From positions 122,066,852 through 122,130,851 of the forward strand of contig JAUPFV010000004.1 of assembly GCA_036936605.1 (NCBI GenBank): a stretch of DNA of 64,000 nt, given 5' to 3'. Source of the DNA: Limnanthes douglasii subsp. nivea. Its lineage: Eukaryota > Streptophyta > Magnoliopsida > Brassicales > Limnanthaceae. Each line of letters begins with the position of its first letter. Within the stretch, counting starts at the first letter, position 1. This document shows positions 47,585-57,010 of the stretch, in pieces. A program made the translations under genes and the position numbers. Below the pieces are notes generated by a model. It saw only the letters and a program-made list of their open reading frames with translations. It did no database searches and was not told the origin of the DNA.

Positions 47585-48275
47585 GTTTAATATGACGCTA
47601 GCTGAGTTGAGTTTGCGTACGTCATGCGAGATGTTCGTGTAATATGATGCTAGATGAGTTAAACTTGCCCAACTCATGCGAGATGCTCGTGTAATATGAT
47701 GCTAGATGAGAACTTGCCCAACTCATGCGACATGCTCGTGTAATATGAAGCTAGATGAGTTGAACTAGTCCAAACACGCTAGATTTGCGTGTACTATGAT
47801 GTAGGTGTGTTGAGCTTGCCACAATAACGTGAGATGTAAGTGTAATATGACGTTAGACGAGTTGCACTTGCTAAACTCACGCGAGATATGCGTGTAATAT
47901 GACGCTAGATGAGTTAAACTTGTCCAACTCACACGAGATGCTCGTGTAATATGAAGCTAGGTGAGTTGAACTTTCCAACAGTACGCGAGATGTTTGTGTA
48001 ATATGATGCTAGATGAGTTGAACTTGTCCACAAATTCTAGATTTACGTGTATTACGATGTTGATGTGTTGCGCTTGCCACCATAACGCGAGATGTAAGTG
48101 TAATATGAAGCTAGACGAGTTGCACTTGCTTAACTCATGCGAGATATGCGTGTTATATGACGCTAGATGAGTTAAACTTGTCCAACTTAAGCGAGACGCT
48201 CGTGTAATATGACGGTAGTTAAGTTGGATTTGCCTAAATCACGCGAGATGTTCGTGTACTATGACGCGTCCTACG
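47585..48275. repeat. Array 3 of ~52-bp MULE repeats (about 14 units)
   Basis: The same unit and the same higher-order variant pair as array 1. It lies between the two copies of the ~220-bp promoter block, so the whole module (promoter block plus array) separates the short gene from the Ulp1 gene. Confidence 0.92.
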
Positions 48276-48313
48276 TTGCAATAGAACTAGGCATCCCTCT
48301 TATCATGGATTAT

Positions 48314-48532
48314 GGAGGTTTATATAAGGGTGAAAAAGTTGGTGCGTAACTAGGCGGGTAATATTTTAGTAGGTCTAGGTTTTGGCGGGACAATATCAAT
48401 AACTAAATAATTGTTGGCGGGAATTGAAGAGATAGTGTATCACGCGAGATAATGATTAAACGGTGATTTGTTACAAACTTAACACGCGTGATCCACCGAG
48501 AGGCATACATACTTATCACACCTGATAGGGTA
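48314..48532 (-). repeat. ~220-bp duplicated promoter block, copy 2
   Basis: The second copy of the 47359-47579 block, from GGAGGTTTATATAAGGG to TAGGGTAC. On the minus strand its TATA string points into array 3. Confidence 0.85.
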
Positions 48533-48737
48533 CAAAAAATAAAATTGTGACGCGAGTCATCTAGAACATACAGTGATAGTTAAGTTACAACTTTCAATAC
48601 ACTGGTTCGTGTGATACCCAATAACCAATCCAAATGAAATTAGATATGAAGAATTTCCTCTGGTGAATTGAACTTAACAATTAAGCATCTGACGCCCTGA
48701 TATTAGTATTCTTATCATTCAAGAAGTGGTTAAAAAT

Positions 48738-49900
48738 TTATGCGTGTGCTTCAGCTGGCATACACTTGTTATATTCCTTCTGTACAAACCCGTGTTGGAT
48801 AATGTCTTTGATATACTAACAGACGAACACTCCACAGTCAAGCGAATATTTATCTTGCTGTGGAATATCTCTAGCAGCTCTAACTTTGTATCCATTCTTC
48901 ACACGTGGTATGTATCTCTTCTTCATACAATAGTTCAGCTTGTCAAATAAGAAAAATGTTAGTTTATTTTGTTTGAGATAAATGTGAACAGATAATGTTT
49001 TGAATCACTTTACATTAGGACGCGAGTTCCATCCTTTACACGTGATTCGCACACACACTAACGTGAGATGCGTGCAATGCCCATTACGACGCGATGCACC
49101 GTCACCCGTAATGGATAAGTCACCTGCAAACAATGAACATACATCATCATCCAATAAGGTTTCATACTACTTACCAAAGCGTCGCTCGTTTTCCTAGTGT
49201 CTTCTAGAGTGAATTGGCTAAGCAGGAACAGGGGATTGTAGTTTTTTGTCTAACCATTCTCCATGTCTATTACCAACAACGTCCAGTGGTTAGTACCTTT
49301 TTCATTTACGGTGCATACCAGAATGAATGCGATAATTGTGTTGCCTGTCATGTTTTTAAAAACTGCGTCAATAACGTTTGTAACATCTCCTTTTTTGGCT
49401 AGTAATGTCTGTAATAAAACCAGTGTACACCAAACAATATCAAACTTCTGTTTTACTTTAAATGCCTATTTAATAATTAGATACTAACCGTTGCGACACC
49501 TGAAATATGAATAGCTTTATATCTACAGTTGTACTCGTCATCAAGCCCTTTGAAAGGTACAGTCCAGTTTGATTCTTGAAGCAGCTTATATATCCACGCA
49601 TCGATGATCTACAACACGTAAAAATCATAGTTATATCTAGCGTAGTTTTCAATTATTTGTGTTATATCAAGTTTCTAAACTTTACCTTGAAACCTAACTC
49701 CCCTTCGTATGCTACGGCCATTAGCTCTGTCACACTAACACTTAGCTATGTCACACTAACACTTAGCCCGTATGAATAGCTCTGTCTATTAACTTTTTAG
49801 TTGTTGTTTCTGTTTCCCAAGTTTGATCAATAACTCCTACCTGTTGCGACTCTGTAAGTAAATCCCAATTTGGATAAATGTTATCTGCTAACTGTAAAAC
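48738..49900 (-). pseudogene. Ulp1/C48 cysteine peptidase, catalytic C-terminal exons (MULE-encoded)
   Basis: The minus strand encodes the catalytic half of a SUMO-protease-like (Ulp1) domain in several exons. Exon-like pieces in order: LADNIYPNWDLLTESQQ (about 49895-49843, followed by GTAGGAG), ELMAVAYEGELGFK (ends near 49686 at GTAAAG), IIDAWIYKLLQESNWTVPFK (about 49610-49495), then IIAFILVCTVNEKGTNHWTL with the catalytic His (codon 49288-49286) and VIDMENG, and last YSLDCGVFVC with the catalytic Cys (48836-48834). It ends PAEAHA and TAA 48740-48738. A TAG at 48818-48816, two codons after VFVC begins to close the motif, cuts off the last helix. A TAG at 49252-49250 follows MENG unless an intron starts there. 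Confidence 0.85.
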
Positions 49901-50266
49901 GAAAAAAATTGTGTTAAATAACCATTAACAAGTTACAACGCGAGGTAGGTACTAAATAGTAAATTCAACCGATTTTCTTTAACAACGTGAGTTAGGCAAT
50001 AAATAATACACTGACGCGACTTAGACAACACTGGTGTTTTGTTATTGACTAAAACCTAAACATAAATTTAATTTAACTGCTTTGTTTCACATAAATACAA
50101 CATGCGATTCACCCATGCCTCCATAGAACACAAACTATTTTTTTGCTGGGGTTTTTTGGCTAGTATTATGACGCGATATCATAAGGAGAGATGGTATAAC
50201 ATTCCACATGCATAATACGAGTTAGGGAAACGCCAAGTTTTAAAACTTCAAAAACAAAAATACTCA
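49901..50266 (-). other. MULE sequence left of element A
   Basis: No exon is recognisable. Strings with the CGCGAG core or close variants (TTACAACGCGAGGTAGG, GACGCGACTTAG) are present, as in other MULE non-coding DNA. It ends with ACTCA (50262-50266), the left copy of the element A target duplication. Probably intron of the Ulp1 gene. Confidence 0.5.
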
Positions 50267-50747
50267 TGATGAGTCCGAATTCAGCATGCTCCCCGGACAG
50301 GGAAAATCGGTCTAAGTCTCTCCGAATACCGGACAGGTTACAAGGACGTGAATCGAACAGGTCACTTGGACCGGACAGATTACTTTGAACACTATGAACT
50401 TAAGGCTGTTCGAACTATGACAAAAGTACTAAAAAACCTAAACACTTCCTGACTAAGCTACTTGCTCTCCTGCTTAGAACTCATGAGTCTTTAAACATGA
50501 CTCGGGTCCTTTAAACATGACCCGAAAGCCCATAAGGGCCCAAACATCACACTATAAATACCCAACCACCCGCATTAACTAGGGGTAATGAAAATTAACT
50601 GCTACCAAGCTGCTTAATTATCTCTCCACCTTATACCTTCTACTTTAACTGATAAACACCCAAACACCACCGTTAAACACCTTCACACCACCTTAAAACT
50701 CCACTTGAAATTACCAGCCTACCCTCAGGCGATTATTATCCACACCA
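50267..50747 (+). repeat. 5' LTR of element A
   Basis: 481 bp, TG...CA ends. A TATA box (TATAAATA) at 50553-50560 marks the likely transcription start about 30 bp further on. Confidence 0.97.
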
Positions 50748-50750
50748 AAT

Positions 50751-50767
50751 TGGCGACCACAGTGGGA
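50751..50767 (+). other. Primer-binding site of element A
   Basis: TGGCGACCACAGTGGGA starts 3 bases after the LTR. It looks complementary to the 3' end, with CCA, of a plant tRNA-Arg. The tRNA identity is from memory. Confidence 0.75.
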
Positions 50768-50820
50768 GGCGACGGTGCCTGAATCAAGTATTCAAAACCA
50801 AGCAAAGAAAGTCTGTCCGA

Positions 50821-52110
50821 ATGAATCCGGACAATCCAGAAGTACCACCAGCTCTGCTCGAAGTGGTGGGAGAGAATGATGAGTACACTATCGAAGAGCG
50901 TGACAGGTTGAGGGGTGAAATAGAAGCTCTGAGGGCTGAAAAGGCCAAGATGGGCGTGAAAGAGAAATCCAAAGCGTCAGTTGCTCATCACACCGATAAC
51001 CCCAGAGAGCCTGAGGCTTCAAAAACTCATGTGAGCACCAAAAAGACACATGCTAGTTCTAAGAAGTCTCACCGGTCCAAGCCTGTGGAGAGTTCTGACT
51101 CGAGCTCAGAATCTTCAGATAGCTCTTCGGACAGTGAGGGAAATGAAAAATCCTTGTCCTCTAGCAGCGATGAGGGTCGAACCAGGAAAAAGTAAAAGCA
51201 GGTTAAGAAATATTCAAGAAAAAGAGACAGACATGGAAGAATGAAGAGGCATATTGGCAAGGGATCATCTCACCACCGGAGGTATACGGACAAGATGCTG
51301 ATGGATCCCTTTGCTTTCCACGATGAACCATGTATCTTTGCAACTCCTAATGAGGATACTGTGTCCAGTCGTGGAAGAAATTGGAGGCAGTCTTCACTGT
51401 CTTCTAAAATCCTGTCCGGAAACCTCCACAAGAGGTTTGATAGCACTAAAATGGAGAAGTACGATGGCAGTACTGATCCGGACAATCATCTGGAGCAATT
51501 CAAGAACTTCATGATGAACTTTGATGACGATGATAAACTACTCTGTAGGGCATTCTCCCAATCTTTCACGGGGAGTGCTCTGAAATGGTACAACATCCTG
51601 CCTCAGGGTTGTATTAAAGATTTTGATACGTCTTGGGTGGCCTTTCGAAGACAGTTTGTAGGGAGTAAGGAGCTGAAGGGCAATGAAGACACAATAATCC
51701 ATTGTGCTCAGGAGCCAAATGAGTCCTTGAAAGAGTACATAAGCCGTTTTGTGAACACAAAGAATGGGTTGGCTGATTGCTTCGAACAGGTGGCAATAGC
51801 ATCCTTAAGGCAAGGTTTGAACCTAGGCAATCTGGCTGATTCGGTGACCAGAAATAAGGCCATGACCTGGGGAGGATTGCTAAATCAAGTTGGCAAGCAA
51901 ATAAACGTTGATGAAACAAAAAAGACCAGGGTTCACAGACAGGTGAGGTCAACCCCAGTGGCACTAAGTCCAAATCAAAACCAGTCCGGGAACAAAGCAA
52001 GAGAAACCGGACAGGGGCATGATAGGGCAAAAGCTCAGTCTCAGCCAGCTGCTCCTGCACAAAGTCAACAATCCAGAAACAAAAGAGGGCCATGGGTCCA
52101 ACCGGAGTAG
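50821..52110 (+). pseudogene. Element A gag (two in-frame stops)
   Basis: It starts at ATG 50821 with a charged, partly helical N-terminus (YTIEERDRLRGEIEALRAEK) and a Ser-rich, basic linker (THASSKKSHRSK, SSDSSSESSDSSSDSEG). TAA at 51193-51195 interrupts the frame. The same frame resumes (HIGKGSSHHRRYTDKMLMD) with the gag core at 51420-51900: RFDSTKMEKYDGSTDPDNHL, FSQSFTGSALKWYNILPQG, FRRQFVGSKELKG. A Gln-rich tail follows. TAG at 52108-52110 interrupts again, and the frame continues into the Cys/His region. The two stops look like ordinary nonsense changes because B1 and B2 do not show stops at these same points. Confidence 0.9.
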
Positions 52111-53163
52111 TTCGCAGAACTCAAAGAAAGTGTGGCCACCATTTTTGATAAAACAAAAGATGAGGTGCATTACCGGAGACCAGCAACCTTGCAGTCCCCC
52201 AGAGAGCATCGTAACAACTCCTTTTGCCAATATCACAATGATATTGGCCATAACATTGATGATTGCATAGTATTGAAGCAAGAAGTTCAAAACCTGATTG
52301 AAAGGGGAAAGTTGGGAGCATATGTTAAGAGAAGAGGAGGCAACAAGCCTGACAATACTCACCGGGTTGGTCCAAGTAATGCTGCCCCGGAGGGGGCCAT
52401 GGTTATAGTTGAAAGGTTTGATGTGGAATCTGAATACTTGGATCCTGATCCAACTCGAAACAGGGTGGGTGCTATAGAGGAATGTTCTAGGTCGGTCTCC
52501 GGGCTCATTAAATTCTTTGAGTCACTTACAATTTTCGGAGGGGACACTATGACAGCTCCTACTGCTTCTTCGAGAAAGAGGCATGTTCATAATTTAGCCT
52601 CCCAGCTAGAAGGAGGCATGACATCTTATCAGTCACCAAACTCATTCCCCTTCATTGTCTTTGATGAGGATAATTTGAGAGACATTGTTGGCCCTCATGA
52701 GGATGCTGTTGTCATAGGAGCATCTATAGGGGGCAATAAAATAAGGCGAATTCTGGTGGATACTGGAAGCTCAGCCAATATCCTTTTCATAACCACTTAC
52801 CAGAAAATGAAAAATCCAGCTGTGATTCAAACGTCGGACAGGTCAATCGTGGGCTTCACAGGCAGCTCAGCCGATGTGATCGGAGAATTCGAAGAAGAGG
52901 GGTTATTGGGCAGGGGCCCTTTCAAGAAAATGGTCAGAATACTATTTATCGTGGTGGATTGTCCCACTTGCTATAATGCTATTCTGGGGAGGTCTTGGCT
53001 CTCTAGGATACATGCAGTGGCTTCAACAGTCCACCAGTGCTTAAAGTATGCTGTTCAGGGACAGGTTGGGGTTGTCCGGAGCAGCCAAAAGATTGCAAGA
53101 GAATGCTATGCCACTGCCTTGGCTCCTCGAACGCTGGGGGCAGTCCGTATAAATAATCAATAG
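52111..53163 (+). CDS. Element A gag C-terminus and aspartic protease
   Basis: Open from the gag stop to TAG 53161-53163 in the gag frame. FCQYHNDIGHNIDDC (52222-52266) is the Cys/His motif that ends gag in this lineage. A linker (YLDPDPTRN, FFESLTIFGGDTMTA) leads to the retropepsin at 52650-53050. The catalytic triad Asp-Thr-Gly lies in RRILVDTGSSANILF. FKKMVRILFIVVDCPTCYNA and ILGRSWLSRIHAVAST complete the fold. The protease cleaves the polyprotein during particle maturation. The end, RINNQ then TAG CAG, is the conserved stop shared with B1, B2 and C. Confidence 0.9.
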   Translation, partial: FAELKESVATIFDKTKDEVHYRRPATLQSPREHRNNSFCQYHNDIGHNIDDCIVLKQEVQNLIERGKLGAYVKRRGGNKPDNTHRVGPSNAAPEGAMVIVERFDVESEYLDPDPTRNRVGAIEECSRSVSGLIKFFESLTIFGGDTMTAPTASSRKRHVHNLASQLEGGMTSYQSPNSFPFIVFDEDNLRDIVGPHEDAVVIGASIGGNKIRRILVDTGSSANILFITTYQKMKNPAVIQTSDRSIVGFTGSSADVIGEFEEEGLLGRGPFKKMVRILFIVVDCPTCYNAILGRSWLSRIHAVASTVHQCLKYAVQGQVGVVRSSQKIARECYATALAPRTLGAVRINNQ

Positions 53164-53169
53164 CAGTTT
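53161..53169 (+). promoter_or_regulatory. Conserved stop between protease and pol (element A)
   Basis: TAG CAG TTT follows CAA. B2 has TAG CAA CCA (32907-32915), B1 TAA CAA CCA (16856-16864) and C TAA TAG (9553-9558) at the same residue. The B2 context fits the UAG-CAR-YYA read-through rule. Here the third base of the last triplet does not fit. Confidence 0.55.
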
Positions 53170-53199
53170 GAGGGCCTTTCTGGGGTGAGGGTGAAATTG

Positions 53200-56100
53200 A
53201 TGACCCCAGAGAGACCCCTGGAGTGTTGATTCCAATTGAAGAGGTTGAAACACACTGTTTGGAAGAAGGCAAGAGTGTCAAGATAGGGTCCAAGATGCCA
53301 CCAATGTTGAAGAAAGAGATGTTGAAATTTTTGAAAGACCATCAGCACGTTTTCGCTTGGTGCAATGCTGATGTTACTGGAGTTCCATCAGAAGTGATAT
53401 CCCATCACCTATCTGTCCGGAGAGACGTAGCACCAGTAGTTCAAAAGAGAAGAGCTTTCTCAAAAGAAAAGACTGATGTCATAGTACAAGAGGTTGACAG
53501 ACTCACAGAGATGGGGCACATTAAAGAATCTCAATACCCTTTGTGGACTGCCAATCCTGTCCTGGTAAAAAAGAAAAATGGCAAATGGCGCATGTGCATT
53601 GACTTCACTGATCTCAATAGAGCTTGCCCAAAAGATTTGTATCCGGTCCCCCGGATAGATCAGTTAGGAGACTCTACTTCTGGGAACAAGCTGCTTTCCT
53701 TTATGGATGCGTTCTCCGGGTACAATCAGATTCAAGTAGATCCAAAAGATCAAGAGCATACCACGTTTGTCACTGATAGAGGTCTGCATTGTTACAAGGT
53801 GATGCCATTTGGTTTGAAAAATAATGGGGCTACTTATCAGAGGCTAGTCAACAAAGCATTTGCTGATCAAATTGGAAGAAATATGGAGGTATACATTGAC
53901 GATATGATGGTGAAAAGTGTGGATGAGCAATCGCACTTGTCCGATCTCCAAGAAACTTTTGCCAACTTGGAAAAAGTGAATTTGAAATTAAACCCTGAAA
54001 AGTGTGTGTTCAGAGTGCGGTCCGGGAAATTCTTAGGGTATATCATAAGTGAACATGGAATACAGCCCGATCCCGACCAGCTCAATGCCCTATTCCAAAT
54101 GGAGCCTCCCTGAAACAATAAAGAAGTACAGCGATTAATAGGGAGGTTAACAGCCTTAAACAGATTCATCTCCAGGTCTTCGGCCAGGTGTGCTCCATTC
54201 TTTCAAACTTTGAAGGGTGCAAAGGGGTTCGAGTGGACCCCACAGTGTGATGAGGCATTCAATGAAATCAAGAAACATCTTTCCTCTTCCAAAACTTTGT
54301 TCAAACCGGTTGATGGGGAGACTCTTTTTGTGTATTTGGCCGTTTCAAGTTGTGCCATCAATGTTGTGTTGGTAAGAGAGGTCGATGGGCATCCCCACCC
54401 AGTATACTACATCAGCAAAAGCTTAATTGATGCTGAGAGGCGTTACTTGAAACTCGAAACACTAGCATTAGCCCTGGTGATAGCTGCAAGAAAGATGAGG
54501 CCTTATTTCCAAGCTCATCCTATCATCGTCCGGACATCTTTTCCTTTAAAGAATGTCCTTCAAAAAGCAGACATTTCAAGCAGAATGACTAAGTGGTCAG
54601 TAGAGTTGGGGGACTTCGACATAGACTTTGCTCCCCGGACAGCAGTTAAAGCCCAAGCTGTGGCTGATTTTCTGGTTGAATTCCACTCCGATAGGGATTC
54701 AGAGCAAGCTACTGATATGAAAGACAAGAAAATGTGGATTGTCCGAACAGACGGGGGATCTAGCACCATGGGATGTGGTGCGGGAATATGTCTAACTTCC
54801 CCATACGGGGACAGCATGTACCAGGCTATTTGTTTTGCTTTCAGGGCGTCTAATAACGAGTCCGAATATGAAGCAGCTATAGCTGGGTTAAAGTTGGCCT
54901 ACATCTGTAGGGCTAAAAGGGTCAAGCTGCTAAGTGACTCCCAGCTGCTCGTCCACCATGCCTTAGGCCAGTCTGAGGCTAGAAAGGAGCAGCTTGTAAA
55001 GTATTTACTCCTCCTCAAAAATGAAGCACTAAAGTTTAAAGTTGTTGTCTATGAGCACATTCCCCGGGCAGAAAATGAGCTAGCAGACTCATTAGCAACT
55101 ATAGCATATACGGAGTCATACCCATGGATCCATGTGCTTGAGAGCCTTTCTATTCCACTTGCTAAGGGTAAAGAAGAGGAAATTTTTGAAATACAAGTGA
55201 AGCAACCTCAAGACTGGAGATTTCCTCTCTTGCAATATCTCTCTGATGGTGTTGTGCCTCCAGATAAGTCACAAGCCAGAACATTGAAACACAAAGCTCG
55301 TGGTTTCATCATATTGAGAGAAGTGTTGTATAAAAATTCCTACAGTAAACCTCTCCTGCGTTGTTTGGGGGATGATGAATCACAACTAGTCCTCTCTGAG
55401 TTGCATGATGGTGAGGGATCAGCCCATTGTGGATTTAGAGCTTTAACAAGAAGAGTATTACTCTCCGGATACTATTGGCCATCAATCATGAAAGATGCTA
55501 AGGAGTTGGTGAGAAGGTGTGACCCATGCTAGAGGTACAGCAATGAAATTCATGTACCAGCCATTCCTTTGGAGTCAATTTCTGAGCCCATCCCTTTTGC
55601 TCGATGGGGGTTGGACTTAGTAGGGCCTCTCCCTGTGGCGTCCGGAGGGCGTAAAACTATAATTGTGGCCATTGATTACTTCTCAAAGTGGATAGAAGCA
55701 GCTCCCCTGGCAGGGACAACATCAAAAGCTGTCATAAAATTCATTCTGTCCAACATATGTTGCAGATTTGGTGTCCCACAGAAAATAACAACAGACAATG
55801 GGCCACAGTTTGACAATAGAGAAATGGAAAGCTTTTGTGCCTCAAGGGGTATACAGCATCGTTTTTATTCACCTTTCCACCCACAAGCCAATGGGAAAGT
55901 TGAAGTGGCTAATAGGACTATATTGTCCGGTTTAAAGAAGAATCTGGAAGGGGCTGCTGGGAAGTGGCCTAGTTATTTACAAGAAGTCTTGTGGGCCTAC
56001 CGGACAACACCTGGGGCTGCAACACAAGAATCACCTTTCGCCTTGGTCTATGGAATGGATGTAGTAGCTCCTATAGAGAAGACACTCCCTTCCTTTCGTG

Positions 56101-56450
56101 TTCACAACTTCTCCGGACACGCTAATGAGATGGCAATCAGAAATCAACTTGATTTGATAGAAGAAAGACGGGTTAAAGCTCACCTTAGAGTTGCACACTA
56201 TCAGGGCTTAATGAGAAGCAGGTTTGCTTCTAAATTTAAAAGAAGAGATTTCCAACCAGGGGACAAAGTATTAAGGAAGGTCTTCTTACATACTAAAGAA
56301 AAGCTCTTCGGAAAGCTGGCCCCAACCTGGGAGGGTCCGTATATTGTGGTTGAAAGAATCAAGCCTGGAACTTATTGGTTGGAAGACAAAGATGGCAGGG
56401 CTTTAACTCACCCTTGGAATATTGAGCATCTTCGGATGTACTTGGAATAA
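53200..56450 (+). pseudogene. Element A pol: reverse transcriptase, dual RNase H, integrase (nearly intact)
   Basis: The frame is -1 relative to gag-protease, with similarity starting at EGEIDDPRETPG after a probable one-base indel near 53172-53190. Reverse transcriptase: CIDFTDLNRACPKDLYPVP, MDAFSGYNQIQVDPKDQ, catalytic YIDDMMVKS near 53891. First RNase H at 54205-54690 (VYLAVSSCAINVVLVREV, RYLKLETLALALVIAARKM). Second RNase H at 54730-55130, with catalytic Asp, Glu, Asp and Asp in TDGGSS, SEYEAA, LLSDSQLLV and ELADSLA. Integrase: ELHDGEGSAHCGF, CDPC, then DLVGPLPV, TTDNGPQFDNREM and FHPQANGKVEVANR for D,D-35-E. A TGA at 54111 and a TAG at 55530 in the integrase zinc site are the only in-frame breaks. 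End TAA 56448-56450. Confidence 0.94.
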
Positions 56451-56528
56451 CACTTGTGTAAATATTTACTTGTTTGAACTTCCATGTAAATATTTGGGGG
56501 CATACTCTTTCCTCTCTGGTGGCACGGG

Positions 56529-56547
56529 GAGGTTTTAACGAGGTGTC
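56529..56547 (+). promoter_or_regulatory. Conserved motif after integrase (element A)
   Basis: GAGGTTTTAACGAGGTGTC, identical to 19803-19821 in B1 and nearly so at 36239 in B2, about 80 bp after the pol stop. Confidence 0.75.
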
Positions 56548-57010
56548 CGGATGGTTGAATAAAATTCGATGCCTTCTTCAAAATTTTCTAAGTATTTTCG
56601 AAGTTCTATCTCTTGTTATACTACCCGGACTGAAATATTTAAGGGCTATTTAAACTCTAGCCGGAGAATTTAAACACTCTCATAATGCAACAACTAAAAG
56701 CTATTTAAACTCTAGCTATCTAAACTAAAACAAACAATGAAAGAAGATGATGGTTGTGCAAAATAGAAACATTCATTAAACAACTTAAAATTGCCTTGGC
56801 CCTCCAAGGACTTGTGAATAAGTCAGGGTACAGCAAAAAAAAACCTGTCCGAACAAATACCAGACACCACTACAAAAAGAGTGCCTTGGCCTTCCAAGGA
56901 CTTTAGTTTGAATAAAAGATAAACTAAGTAAACCATAAATTAAGGTTGAGCCTTTGAAGATGGCTCCCCTTCATCTGCTTTCTTACACTTAAAATTGCTC
57001 CCCTCTTCGA
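56548..57010. other. Element A spacer between pol and the antisense gene
   Basis: No coding stretch is supported. Two strings resembling each other (GCCTTGGCCCTCCAAGGACT near 56794 and GCCTTGGCCTTCCAAGGACT near 56883) form a short direct repeat, each with an internal inverted repeat (CCTTGG/CCAAGG). Confidence 0.6.

Noticed and set aside
43545..48275. Regular repeats that might be read as a CRISPR array
   Set aside because: Units are contiguous diverged tandem copies without unique spacers, in a plant transposon context.
50751..50767. tRNA gene at the primer-binding site
   Set aside because: Only the stretch complementary to a tRNA 3' end is present. No tRNA structure surrounds it, and I found no complete tRNA or rRNA gene in the window.
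51614..52362. Long minus-strand frames opposite gag of element A
   Set aside because: They mirror the gag coding strand, have no start context or motif and are not shared as proteins by B1 or B2.
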